In this document: positions 22,338 to 32,417 of the stretch, one piece after another
Numbering within the stretch: the stretch's first letter is position 1
Layout of the letters: the number at the start of each line of letters is the position of its first letter
Program-made: the position numbers and the translations under genes
Source of the DNA: Nematopogon swammerdamellus
Lineage: Eukaryota; Arthropoda; Insecta; Lepidoptera; Adelidae
Direction of reading: 5' to 3'
DNA: 64,000 nt
NCBI GenBank assembly: GCA_946902875.1
Contig: OX336340.1
Coordinates: forward strand, 18,305,566-18,369,565
Notes under the pieces: model-generated
Told to the model about the DNA's origin: nothing
Databases searched by the model: none
Seen by the model: the letters and a program-made list of their open reading frames with translations, nothing else

Positions 22338-22648
22338 TACATACGCTACATCCCGACATTCGGTGTAAGCAGAGTAATCGGTGTTGTGCTGCCAGAACTC
22401 TGGTAACTTACAGCACAACACCGACCACCACGTTTAGCAAAGTATTCTGACAAGATAACTATCAAGCAGCAAGTAAGGCACGAAGACCCACCTGCTGCAT
22501 GACTCAGTAGAAGCACCGCTCCAAGGTAGTGGTAACCCTGTCGTCCTTTAGCACGACATCGTTTCCTAATCCCTTAGTCGCCTTTTACGACATACACGGA
22601 GAGAGATGCAGTGGGGCAATTATTTTCAAGTACCCGACCCACACGGTT
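22338..22648 (-). mobile_element. SINE-B, nearly full copy
   Basis: From right to left: GTGTGGGTCGGGTAC, CCACTGCATCTCTC, GGCGACTAAGGGATTAGGAA, TGCAGCAGGTGGGTCTTCGT, GTGGTGGTCGGTGTTGTGCT, then GATTACTCTGCTTACACCG. Homologous to copies at 37.6, 38.2, 39.3 and 60.0 kb. No clear tRNA boxes. Confidence 0.85.
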
Positions 22649-22889
22649 ATTGTCTTCTTTGTTTACTAGTACTACCTACTTCAAAATTTTGTAACTCGCC
22701 TCATCTTCGTATTTCCTGTTTTCCGGGGCGAGCTCCAATAATAGCTCACTGTAAAAAAGAAGCCAGACAAATGTATTTACGTCCGTCCAATTACTGCGCT
22801 CCTTTATTTCGGCGAAATATTTTTAATAACGTTTAATAAGGCGGATAACTCGGCCGCGACACGTCTTATGAAATATCACCTAATAACAA

Positions 22890-22975
22890 CTTGTAGGGGG
22901 CGCGACGGGGGCTGCGGGGGCTGCGGGGGCTGGCAGGAGCGCGGGGGGTACGGCGGGGATGCGGAGTGAAGGGAA
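22890..22975. promoter_or_regulatory. G-run island with quadruplex pattern
   Basis: GGGGGCTGCGGGGGCTGCGG is followed by further G tracts, giving four or more runs with loops of three bases or so on the + strand, a canonical quadruplex pattern. Unique in the window. Function not shown by sequence. Confidence 0.35.
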
Positions 22976-23094
22976 AGGGCTAGAGAGTTTCGTTATTATT
23001 TCCTGCTCCAGTCGGCGAATTTCTACCGCTAGCTCGGGAGATGCGGACTGTTCAAACTAGGTAAATTCATCGCTTTTATAGGGTTACATAACGT

Positions 23095-23679
23095 CGTTGC
23101 GCCGACCAAACCTGCTATGTGTACTTCTTTGAGAAAACCACTTTTTGATACAGAATGATGGACAAACCTGCTATGCGTCGACTGGCACATTTCTGTTATG
23201 TTCTGATGGGCCAAAATCATGCCACAGCACTACAACCAAATCTGCCATCTGCACTGGGCCAGATAAAATCTGCTATGTGTTCTATGTAATCTATATTTTA
23301 TGCCACATAGCAGATATGGCATGACATATTTTTGGAACAATTTTGAACACATAGCAGTTTTGAAAAAATATGAAATCAGTGTTTCCAATGGTTTCGCCAA
23401 TGCATCACTTTTGTATGGCAGTTCTAAAGTTCCCTTAGTTAGCAACATGAATAGTGTTGTGATGAGTATCTCTTTCTAATTACTTCAAATAAACTATTTT
23501 TTTTTATTTTTCCATTAGTGACATGTTTTAGTGATCATAATGAAAATATAGATACGGTAGCCATGCATCACTGTTAAAAATAATAAAGCAATGAATAATT
23601 CAAACAAAAAAATATACGGTTTTTATTGTCTCCTGTAAAATTTAAAAAAGTACACATAGCAGGTTTGTTCGGCGCAACG
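23095..23679. mobile_element. TIR element with iterated CCTGCTATGTG motif
   Basis: Terminal inverted repeats of about 32 bp differ by one base (CGTTGCGCCGA(C/A)CAAAC, then CTGCTATGTGTACTT). The motif CTGCTATGTG or its complement CACATAGCAG recurs at about 23,111, 23,167, 23,266, 23,303, 23,349 and 23,651. No transposase frame. The iterated subterminal motifs look like transposase-binding repeats of a non-autonomous DNA transposon. Confidence 0.85.
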
Positions 23680-23844
23680 AAGATTAGCAGATTTTTTGGT
23701 CTACTTCCTAATATTGTGCTTTCATCTTCAACTTTAAGGTAATTTCTAGACCGTTCACTAACACTACTTAAGATAACATATTACGTTTTGGAGAAGTATT
23801 ATTTATATCGTTAGTACGTATGACTTAATTTAATTTTTTTTAAT

Positions 23845-23932
23845 GAAGGTACGACATATTGGTGCCTCGAGTCACCCATAATGTGTCTTAACGACGCCCA
23901 TGGAAATTCGGTCGTGTTTCACTGAGTAAGGT
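23845..23932 (-). mobile_element. LINE-J 3'-end fragment
   Basis: CGACATATTGGTGCCTCGAG, then CACCCATAATGTGTC and GCCCATGGAAATTCGGTCG: the reverse complement of the extreme 3' end of LINE-J (56,050-56,130). Confidence 0.75.
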
Positions 23933-23937
23933 TTTTT

Positions 23938-24287
23938 TTATGTAATCCAGTGGCTGAGTCGGAAGGGCCAAAGCACATTCTCTGACCAGCCAATATCACC
24001 TGCGAGAAAATAGGTGCTATACCGGAGACTTCCTGGATTGCTGGATATACTGGACTAGAGGAGAACACAACCTAGGCCGCTATGCGGCCATCTAACATCC
24101 AGTACGGTGGTACCTACCTAGCCTACCACCTAGTAAGGGGCAAGGGAAGGGACCTATAAATTTTACACCGGTTCCGAACGGTGAAGTAGCAGGTGTATGT
24201 ATGAACGTAAATGTTTTCATCAGAAAATACTCATTGGTTCACGCTGACCGGATTCAAATCTCGGACCTCTCGCATGAGAAGCCATGG
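23938..24287 (-). mobile_element. SINE-C copy
   Basis: On the minus strand the tRNA-like region (GAGGTCCGAGATTTGAATCC, near 24,265) is followed by GTGAACCAATGAGTATTTTC, CGTTCGGAACCGGTGTAAAA, TACTAGGTGGTAGGCTAG and CTCCTCTAGTCCAGTATATC. The B-box is decayed and the A-box end is missing. Confidence 0.8.
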
Positions 24288-25086
24288 TAAATTTTTTTTT
24301 CACACTAAATTAAGCCAGCAGGTTAAATATCCTCAATTTGGGAACACCCCATCTAATCATGAAAGTTTTTAATATTAATTTTCATATTAAATGCAAACAT
24401 TTATACCGTGCACGCGCCGTCTACACGTATGTACGCTCGGTGTGCGGAATAAAAATAATGGAGAAATTTTGTGTGACACAACAATTCCTCGTCTATTGTG
24501 GTCGCTTATTTATAGCACCAGTACGTTCGGCGGTAGTCTGCGGAGGCGCCGCCGCCGCATCCGCACCCTCATCCGCAGCTATGCGGATCCGCGCCGTGGC
24601 ATAGTGCAGAGGCAGTCAGCGGTCGACATCATGGGGAAAGAAAGACAAGCTTAAGACGGATATGAAAAGTGTATACTAAGATTAAAGTAAGAAAATGTCG
24701 CTCTCCAAAAGGCTGCATACTAAACCGGCCATAAATATTACTCATTAATTTCTTGCATCGTGCTATACATACAATTTTTTTTATTGAAGTTATTTTTTCA
24801 TTATAATTTATTTATTGTTTATACTATATTTTTTTTTCATTCTTTCCTCGTATAGAGCTTTGCGCATATTCAATCTACGTATAGAATCCAACGGCGTAAT
24901 TTTTTAGGGTTCCGTACCTCAAAAGATGACAAAAACTGAACGTCATACCTACTCGTACAACAGCTCCAAGGAAACCTCCGTGTGCGAACAATGTGCTTTT
25001 ATATTTAAATGTTTACGACCTAGTCCACTTCATGTCTCAGCCAAAGAAATCCATACAGCATGTTGAATTTATTTAGGTATGTAATA
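24288..25086. other. Unique sequence with GC-rich patch and repeat E scrap
   Basis: A GC-rich patch with CGCCGCCGCCGCATCCGCAC lies at 24,530-24,600. A short repeat E end (TTTAGGGTTCCGTACC) is at 24,905-24,920. The open frames at 24,338-24,604 and 24,391-24,654 cross the GC patch in two frames and are not supported. Confidence 0.4.
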
Positions 25087-25088
25087 TA

Positions 25089-25560
25089 CAGGATGTTTCA
25101 GGATAGGCTTGAGAAACTTCTGGAATAGAAATTACTCATTATTAGAAAAAAAAAATCCTTATCAATCAAATCGAAATTCCGTATTTTTTTTTCATACATA
25201 AATTTAAAATTTTACGAAACACTCGATGGACGGTGATTTTGGAGAGATTTAGCAACAGTGCTGTCTAAGTATAGGGAGTGCAATGACCTAGTCTAGTCCC
25301 GTTTTCCTTTGATTTTAAGTACTTGGAATTTACCTACATGCAATTCAGTTCTACTAATTAAGCAATAAGCATGCAAGTTAGTCATTTTATTTTTATTCAT
25401 GAAGGCGGATGTAACAGTCCACCAAATCTCGGTGAAACCATTTTCACCAAAAAGTACTATAAAATTACCGAATCTGGGGAAAAGTTTCAGAGCTTTTCGA
25501 CTTCAAATATGGACCTCTTTCGAACCTTGAAGTTACGAAACCCTATCCTGAAACATCCTG
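25089..25560. mobile_element. MITE F copy 1 with perfect 19-bp TIRs and TA duplication
   Basis: The left end CAGGATGTTTCAGGATAGG (25,089-25,107) is exactly complemented at 25,542-25,560, and both ends are flanked by TA. No transposase. TA targets with short TIRs are typical of Tc1/mariner-related non-autonomous elements. A second, decayed copy is at 60,490-60,899. The open frame 25,371-25,745 only runs through it. Confidence 0.9.
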
Positions 25561-25699
25561 TAAAGAGAGTCAGAGAAAAGTGCAATGGTGTGACAGGTAT
25601 CTATGTTCACACTGATGGCTGTTTGACTCGGCCGCGCGAATTCGTGCCAATGTACCAGTGTACTAGCACGAATGTCGAAAATGAAGTTTATTTTTTATT

Positions 25700-25785
25700 T
25701 ATTTTTTATTTAAAGCGCGGCATATGGCGCCGTGCCACGCATTAGGTGTCTATGCCCAATGGACATTCGGTCGTCGATATATTTC
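25700..25785 (-). mobile_element. LINE-J 3'-end fragment
   Basis: AAAGCGCGGCATATGGCGCC, then GGTGTCTATGCCCAATGGAC and TTCGGTCGTCG match the LINE-J terminus in reverse. The start lies in an A/T run, as expected for a poly(A) end. Confidence 0.75.
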
Positions 25786-26271
25786 AAATGAATGCATTGC
25801 GATTCCGTAGTCGTAAGAGAAAAAATTATCTATGTACCAGCGTAGATTGAGAGTAAAATATTATGTTACCTTATAAAATTGTATTCGAAAATATTGTGAC
25901 TATTATTTTATGAATTTTGTCATAAAAACTTTCCCTATAAATAAATTTATTCAATATATCGTACTAGGTTCGGTAAACTATATTGGCCTCCTGTTCGGGT
26001 AAGCGGTATATGCATACTGGTCAATGACGTTGGCGGGATGGCAGATTTGCGGTTGCACCACTTCGGCTCAAAACAGCTTTGATTCAGCTTTTGCGCGGTC
26101 GCTTGCATGTTTAAAGTGTACACTCTGGTAGCTTATGCGTTTCTATGAATTTAACTGAGTTGGCAAAAAGGCTTTCAAAGAGAATTCTGAAGTAGTAACT
26201 TTGATGAAAGTATTGAAGTATTGTGAGGAAACATGTAGATATGTTTTCGTTTACAAAAGGCACAAGGGGTA
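25786..26271. other. Unique AT-rich sequence
   Basis: Nothing recognised. Confidence 0.4.
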
Positions 26272-26648
26272 TTTTTTTTATGGAAACTGACACGGTTGCC
26301 TACATCACCTACTACAGCCGTGATGTCAGCCCATAACACCTTGGTGAACTAGGTGCCATGTCAGTGCTTCCCTTCCGTCGTACCGGCTACACTGAACTGG
26401 ACGGAAAACACGAACATTTACATAGCCGTTTCGAACGACTTTTCATTCAGTGTGGTGGTATCAACCCGGGCGGGATAAAACCTACCACCTGGTAAGGTAA
26501 GAAGGGAATGAACCTACATTTTTACGTGAAATCTGAACCACGCTCAGTCTCCAACGGTCGAGCGATCACCCATCCAAGTACTGACCGCACCACAGGTGTG
26601 CTTATGAATACGACCAACAGTCGACCGACTTCACCACTGAGGTACTGA
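26272..26648 (-). mobile_element. SINE-A copy
   Basis: Poly(T) then ATGGAAACTGACACGGTTGC through CCACCTGGTAAGGTAAGAAG to a head with ACCCATCCAAGTACTGACCG and CACCACTGAGGTACTGA. The 5S-like block is partly decayed (26,567-26,606). Confidence 0.85.
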
Positions 26649-26989
26649 TTCTGAAACGAGGTATGAAAAGATTCCTTCTAGTTCACAACCGAAACTCTAA
26701 AATAGTATACTAGTCGTCACGGCGCTTACGTCATTCTATCTGACTTCACCCGCGTGCCTTCGTAAATTAAAACATCTCTAGCTGTGCAATACAAGCTATA
26801 AGAAAGAGGCAATAAGTCCGCCTTCTATACTACAAAGGATCGTACAAATAACTCATATGAAGATTTAATTTTGATCGTTCCATGAGTTATGCTATAGGCA
26901 TATTGTGTAATTATTGCATGTATTGTCAATCTTTGCGCTCAACGGACAACCCCAATCACTAGAAAAAATAAAAACCATAAGGAGAAATT
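26649..26989. other. Unique sequence, nothing recognised
   Basis: No open frame or repeat recognised, apart from an AATAAGTCCGCCTT word (about 26,811) also seen in the LINE tail at 39.45 kb. Confidence 0.35.
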
Positions 26990-27187
26990 TAGTTGCAGTG
27001 GACCAGATCGGGCATGTGCTCAAAAAGGGTCAAAGTGTGTAGTACCCGTAACCGAAGAGCATTCATGAAGAACATTATGGGAGTGGAAGAGGCGGCAGAG
27101 GTGTGTCAGGATCGTGGCACGGGAGATCCGTTGTCTCTGCCTACCCCACCGGGAAACAGGCGTGACGCTATGTATGTATGTATGTAG
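26990..27187 (+). pseudogene. LINE 3' end with (TATG)n tail
   Basis: Open to MKNIMGVEEAAEVCQDRGTG, then LPTPPGNRRDAMYVCM and a stop. Lepidopteran RTE-like and R1-like LINEs often end this way (an M..DEA..VC.DR.. stretch, then a glycine/arginine end), and the sequence runs out in (TATG)n. Only the last about 60 codons are present. SINE-B copies carry the same tail, so this LINE type may mobilise SINE-B. Confidence 0.55.
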
Positions 27188-27359
27188 TTTCAGTGAAAAA
27201 GAGTGAATTTTTCAGCGTCTGTGTAAATAAAGAACAGAAAGTAAAAAGTTAGTTCAAAGTGTTACAAAACAACGAAGAATGAAAACCTTGTGTCGTACCT
27301 AATGGCGTATAACTTTTAAGTAGGAAATACTTTAGTAGAATAACGTTAATGGAAAGCAA

Positions 27360-27445
27360 GTCGTGCCAAAAGTGGGCCGTCGACACCCCCGCACCCGGCA
27401 GCCACCTCTCCCCGCAGACGCCACCTCCCCGCCGACGACGCGACG
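27360..27445. promoter_or_regulatory. C-rich island
   Basis: Pyrimidine-rich + strand with CACCCCCGCACCCGGCAGCC, CTCCCCGCAGACGCCACCTC and CCCCGCCGACGACGCGACGA. Open on both strands because of its composition. Regulatory use is inference. Confidence 0.3.
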
Positions 27446-27577
27446 ACATAGGCTACCTAGGCTTCCGTAAAGGCGATTTTCGACCTTTAGACAAAAGTCG
27501 TAAGCTCCAAATGATCGATTTCGCTTGGATAAAAATATAAACCCGTGTAAACGGTCATTCTGGATGAAATCTGTAAA

Positions 27578-27818
27578 TTTCTAGGTTTCCCTACTCCGTA
27601 CGTCTATTACTAAGCCTGCGCCGTCTGTCAGTCTGTCTGTCTGTATGTCTGGCCTTTTTCGCACAATATGTGTTATTTTATTATGTAACAACAAATAATA
27701 AAGAATAGAAAAATTAAATCGGGATCCCATTCAAGAAACGTGTTTTTTCAACGTTTTGGTTTTTGTGGTGCGAAAACCTCGGTGCGCGAGTCCGACTCGC
27801 ACTTGGCCGGTTTTTATG
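27578..27818 (-). mobile_element. Repeat E copy
   Basis: On the minus strand: CCGGCCAAGTGCGAGTCGGA, CTCGCGCACCGAGG near 27,785-27,815, an AT-rich body, then the (CAGA)n run and GACGTACGGAGTAGGGAAAC. A partial + copy end (GGTCGCTTGCTACGGAACCC) follows at about 27,835-27,930. Confidence 0.7.
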
Positions 27819-27930
27819 AGTTAAGGTGAGTGGATTAACGTTATCATCTACTGATGGTCGGACGAACGAACGGATACCTGACCGATTTATAAGGGCACAT
27901 GCAGGGTCGCTTGCTACGGAACCCTAAAAA

Positions 27931-28339
27931 GAAAAAAATCGTATATAGCATGCTGCATGTATACTCGTATATAGCATGCAGCTACAATGTACTAAAACAT
28001 TACGGTTTTATTCACTCTAAGCGGGGGTGAGGGCGGGCTTATTGACTTAATCAATTCTTCCAGTAAAGTGCGTTAATACAGGTACTAGTATTGTAATTTC
28101 GACATCAGTTCTATGGCACTCGCGGAAGCCTCGACTTTGCTGACGAAATACGCCATCGGATTTTTCCAAGTTTGTTTTTCCCCCGTCCACGTAGCGAAGA
28201 AGGCGCGATACAGTCCACGAGCACTATGAATACGTAATTACTTGAACTGTTGCTGGTGTACTGTCACCGGAGGTGCGGAGAGGAGTATTCCTACTCGAGA
28301 GTTATGTCCTCAGGTACACTACAACCGCGAGGGAATGCA
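27931..28339. other. Unique sequence next to the LINE remnant
   Basis: Contains a direct duplication of CGTATATAGCATGC at 27,940-27,980. The part after about 28,210 may be the 3' UTR of the minus-strand LINE remnant. Confidence 0.35.
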
Positions 28340-29345
28340 GTTTCTAAGCCAGAAATACATGCACCAGTATGATGCACCTGAGATACATATTTTCACCTTT
28401 GAAATTAATAATAGTCTCGCCATACGCCGCGTTACCTCGCTGGAAGGTGATACTGATAGTTTGCGTTAGGAACGCTTTAGGACGACGATCCCCGGACTCT
28501 TCAATAAGCAGCTTACCTAGCTGCTTCATGAGGTCTTTACCTTCTGGACTCCAAGGGTCTCACAATGTAAACGCGACAAACCCATAGTGCTTCTTAATAT
28601 CACCATATTTGTGGCGATTAGCTTTTTCTGCCTTTGCTGCGGCATAGCCTAACTACCTGACTAGAGCCCACTACATGAATAGGAGCTGAATCTGCACATG
28701 TGACATCCCGAACCAACCCAACAAACAAATTAGTGCTAACGGCAGGTTGTTTTAGATCTTAAAGTGGTATATTGGATTAATATAACGCGTCACTACTGTA
28801 GAGCTCTTGTCCCACCCTTAGAGCACTTACTAACGTTATTGTAAAGTCACTAAAGAACCTTAACCTGTATAAGAATGGGCCACTATTAAATAGCTCTTAT
28901 AACGCCTGTCTTAACACCATAATTTTAGTTGGGAAAGCTCTCGGCAACAGTGTGAGATCGTCTGCCCGTTTTCCGTCGTCTCTAGACAAGCCGAGCGGTT
29001 CCAACGTAGGTACTAGGCATATTCGCACAAGCAAGGAAGCGCCTGAAAATACGGTTGATGTCAGCGTGACAACATATCCTATCGGCGTTCCTGAATCATG
29101 AAAGACGCTCCAACGTCCTCACCGATTAACCCCAAACACATACATGCTGCTGACAAATCCTGACACCAAACCGCAGACAGAAAGAGAAGCGTAAGCGTAG
29201 CATATCTATCTATGTCGAGAAGTGTGACGAGATGTTTTGAGGGAAGTGCGTTGATCCTTGCACCGGATTCAGCCTGCGACTGCGACCATGTCAGGATGCG
29301 TGCCTTGTCGGCATCGCTGTCGTCCAGCGAGAGGACTCGACAAAT
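28340..29345 (-). pseudogene. Decayed non-LTR retrotransposon, region after the RT domain
   Basis: Minus-strand translation, with frameshifts and stops, gives in order: LDDSDADKARILTWSQSQ, ESGARINALPSKHL, HADINRI, TLEPLGLSRDDGKRADDLTL, DVTCADS, AAAKAEKANRHKY, KHYGFVAFTL, DPWSPEGKDL and FLTQTISITFQRGNAA. This order is what I know from the part downstream of the RT in one group of animal non-LTR retrotransposons. It is collinear with the tails at 43-168 and 3,670-3,990. At least three disruptions make it dead, and the RT itself is missing. Confidence 0.8.
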
Positions 29346-29414
29346 AAACTTATTTTAGTTTGTCCCAGTCACATAATCGAATAGGGAAATGTTGGTGGCG
29401 GTCGTTTCGGGGAT

Positions 29415-29765
29415 TTCACCAGCCAGGCCTCAATCGCCTAAACTGAGTGTACAGCTGCAACGTCACCGATTGACGGGCGGTTAGATAAATTTGTGGATCG
29501 ACGAGAGGATGCCTGGCAAGACTACATCCTGGACCAGGCGGATTCAGCATCCACTTAACCAAACTGGTAAAGTTATTTGATAAATAACGCACTCCCTGCC
29601 CATCTATTTCCTCCCAAGTACAGCCTGGTTTTTTTTCAAAAGGGGCGTGAAAAGGCTCCTGTCTGGCCGGCATGGCGTGCGCAATCCCCTTGTATCACAG
29701 AATGTCCATGGGCATCGTTAGACATCTACTTGTAGGTGAAACGAAGACACATGTCGCGGTTTCTA
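29415..29765 (+). pseudogene. LINE-J 3' fragment
   Basis: 29,598-29,765 clearly matches the LINE-J C-terminus and 3' UTR (ACTCCCTGCCCATCTATTTC, GGGGCGTGAAAAGGCTCCTG, CCGGCATGGCGTGCGCAA, ATGTCCATGGGCATCGTTAG). The part before 29,598 is unclear. It ends in A/TA repeats. Confidence 0.7.
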
Positions 29766-30401
29766 TAAAAAAATATATATATAAAGTTAATGATAGATGT
29801 TGACATTACCATACATACTTATCTGACAAACAACTAAACATTTAAATAAACAGGTAAACATACTGTTATTCCTTAACTCAATTTACTATCCCGGCCCGCC
29901 CCGCCGCCGCCGCCAGTCTGCGCCCATAAAATTCCGAGCAACTTACCGAGACCATAATTTCCAGTTACGGAACTTAGCTCTCAGCTCCGCGGAGGTAGGT
30001 TCGTAATTCCATTTCGCTGAAGCCACTATATCAAGGCGGAACGTCATAAAGATTATCAACTCTCAAGTTTCCAAGTTTTCCTTTGCATAGCTCTGAACAC
30101 GTGTCCCTTCCGGAGATAACCACGCGCGCACACTGTCCGGTGCGCTTCCATCCGAGCTTGATCCGGTTCGCGAGGCATAACAATGTTTAGAATCTCTACA
30201 TTTTTCAGTTCCGGTTCATTGGTTTCTGTCGTCATGTAAATCGGTATGTCGGTGCAACACACACGTGAATGTGGGTTGGATTTCTCACGAGTCAAAGACC
30301 CTATAAGTTCTTCAAGCCCGGTGGATCCCCGGTACCATTAGGTGGTGGGCATATGCACTTCCACGCATATACATAGCTGGTGAAAACAAAAGCTGTCGGA
30401 T
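29766..30401. other. Unique sequence with possible minus-strand donor
   Basis: A minus-strand donor (TCTCG then GTAAGTTGC) lies at about 29,945, next to a GC-rich CCCGCCCCGCCGCCGCCGCC stretch (29,890-29,920) that would fall in the intron. The exon before it shows no clear frame. Confidence 0.3.
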
Positions 30402-30707
30402 AGTACAAAATGCTGAGGCCCTGGGCACAGGCTGTTGTTGGACTCCAGTGGCAGTGAAGGCTTCACGCCCGGCTCTCGGCTTCGGTCGGGGGTTCCTTCG
30501 GGTGGACGGGTGGTGGCTCGTATCGGCTGGGGAAAGGCTTCAGTCTGTGTTTCCCATGGGATTTTTTTCGGAAGAACGGTACAGCTATGGGTCCTCGATC
30601 TGGCATACATGATCACTGTACTCGCAAGTATGCAGGGATAGACGTCTGGATTTTATAGCCGGAAGGCTGGTATTTCTGGACGTCTATAAACAAAACGTAA
30701 GAGAGAA
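30402..30707 (+). mobile_element. Repeat G copy 1, about 300-bp unit with direct-repeat flanks
   Basis: About 290 bp closely match 41,391-41,682 (for example GGCTGTTGTTGGACTCCAGT, CGGGGGTTCCTTCGGGTGGA, CTTCAGTCTGTGTTTCCCAT, GGGATAGACGTCTGGATTTT). The copy is flanked by CTGTC(G/T)GATAGTAC at about 30,389 and 30,708, which looks like a 14-bp target duplication with one mismatch. It has no poly(A) tail, tRNA box or TIR that I can define. Both copies keep the same open frame (30,435-30,641 here), ending in LAYMITVLA. Origin unknown: a SINE or a retrocopied RNA. Confidence 0.7.
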
Positions 30708-31486
30708 ACTGTCTGATAGTACATTCATGTCGTCATATAATTACCAGTAAGTAATTCAGTCATTATCATCAGCCCGTATCCGTCTACTGCTGAACATAAG
30801 ACTCTCCCAAGACACGCCATAAAACAGTCATTCAGTATAACTGGTTAAAAGTGGTTGAGGAACAATTACTTAGTATTTAGGTAATTATTATTGATACGTT
30901 CTATTTATTATAAAGTGAGTGTGTAATACATGCGTACGCGAGGTACATACTTATATAACCTATTTATTATATAATTAAAATTTTAATTACACTTTTATAT
31001 GAATATGACATCGTATCGTATACGAACATTCATAGATCATGCTGTAAATGAAGCAAATTGTATGTATGGAATGTATGAAAATGAAAATAAATAGTATAGA
31101 TTTTGCTTACATAAGTGTAGAAACTGATCGAAATATCGAGGAAATAGGATAGTGTGCAGGCATCCCAACTGCCGCCACCGCCCGCCGCCGCCGGTTCGAG
31201 TGGCTCGCGTCGCGCTCGCTCCAGGAAACTTTCTTTTTGTACGTTTTACTATAATTATTATCGCAAGGAAAACGTTTAATGGTCCCGGCCAGTAACGGCC
31301 CGCGGCTTCTTGTAATTCTGGGAATGCAATTAGCACCTTATCTGAACTCCTTAGAGGCTGGTATTAAATAACGATGCCTAGAAAGAAGGAAAATATGTTA
31401 ACCTTTAATACGGTACTGCTGCAAGTTTTTATCTGGTTTACTTTATAATCGTATATAAGTGTTTAGAGTATGATAGAGATAGCTAT
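30708..31486. other. Unique sequence with GC island
   Basis: A short GC-rich stretch (CCGCCACCGCCCGCCGCCGC) lies at about 31,170-31,195. Nothing else recognised. Confidence 0.35.
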
Positions 31487-31724
31487 TTTTAGGTTTCCAT
31501 ACTCTGTACGGAAGCCTATTACTAAGCCTACAATACAACGTCTGTCTGTCCGTCTGGCCGTCCGTCCGTCCGTCCGTACGTCCGGTGGCCGTATCTTTGG
31601 AAACGTAGCCGGTTGAAATTTTCACGGAATATGTGGTATTTTGGCAGATATAACAAAAAATAATAAAAAATTAAAAAGGGAAAAATTAAGGAGTATTTTT
31701 GTGTCCGACTCGCACTTGGCCGGG
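31487..31724 (-). mobile_element. Repeat E copy
   Basis: The minus strand starts CCGGCCAAGTGCGAGTCGGA at about 31,723 and ends with (GGAC)n, (CAGA)n and CCGTACAGAGTATGGAAACC near 31,490. Confidence 0.7.
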
Positions 31725-32216
31725 TTTTTTTTTATAGAATAGCAACGAAATACATTAACACCCTAGTTTCATGCATCTGAATATAATTTATATAGGAGGT
31801 AATAATGGTGATATAATAAATACGAGTATAAATTTAAAATATGAGTAGTTATGTAGATAGTTATTTCGTTTTCTTAGGTATTGAATATTTTGTATTAATT
31901 CAAATATTTAATCTATATCCAAAATTGCCATGATAAAATCTTCTTTCCACAACAAATAATTTTTTTGTTGTTTTTTTTTTTTTTTTGAGAAAAAATTATT
32001 CAAATTTCATAATAATTTAATCGCCGGACTAATACTACGTCCGCACATGATATTATGTTAAAATCTAATTATTACCAACGTCTGTCAAACTCCTCAAAAT
32101 CCTAAAGAACAAAATTAGTGTGTTCATCAAATTCTGAGGGTTAATTACTCCTGAGAAGCGGAAAACTTAACTTTACTGAAATAAGTAAAAAGGTCACTAG
32201 AATTCGTGCAAACTAT
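31725..32216. other. AT-rich sequence upstream of the candidate gene
   Basis: Very AT-rich with a long T run near 31,970. It could hold a promoter for the candidate exon that follows, but no motif stands out. Confidence 0.3.
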
Positions 32217-32217
32217 C

Positions 32218-32417
32218 ATGAAAATGCGTTACAATGTTGTCACCGGGCACCGCGAACTGTTTTTTCTTGTAGAGACATCTCGCGATAGCGTAGAGTTCGC
32301 TCAAGCGAAAAGGACCCGGAAGTTGAACTACTGTTCTTTGTTTCTTTGCGGTGTTTTTGCGCAACTCGCCATTCAGCTTGTTATATTGTTTCAAATTCTT
32401 TGTGCCGACAACTCGAT
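32218..32417 (+). CDS. Candidate first coding exon, small Cys-containing type II membrane protein
   Basis: Open from ATG at 32,218 to a possible donor at 32,417/32,418 (CGAT then GTAATG, a weak site). The predicted N-terminus is basic (for example KRTRK) and then about 25 hydrophobic residues (LFLCGVFAQLAIQLVILFQ), as in a signal anchor with the C-terminus outside. The exon would end after two bases of a codon, exactly the phase needed by the exon at 34,569. If not spliced, the frame stops at 32,419. The sequence is not repetitive. I do not recognise the protein. The link to the later exons rests on phase only. Confidence 0.3.
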
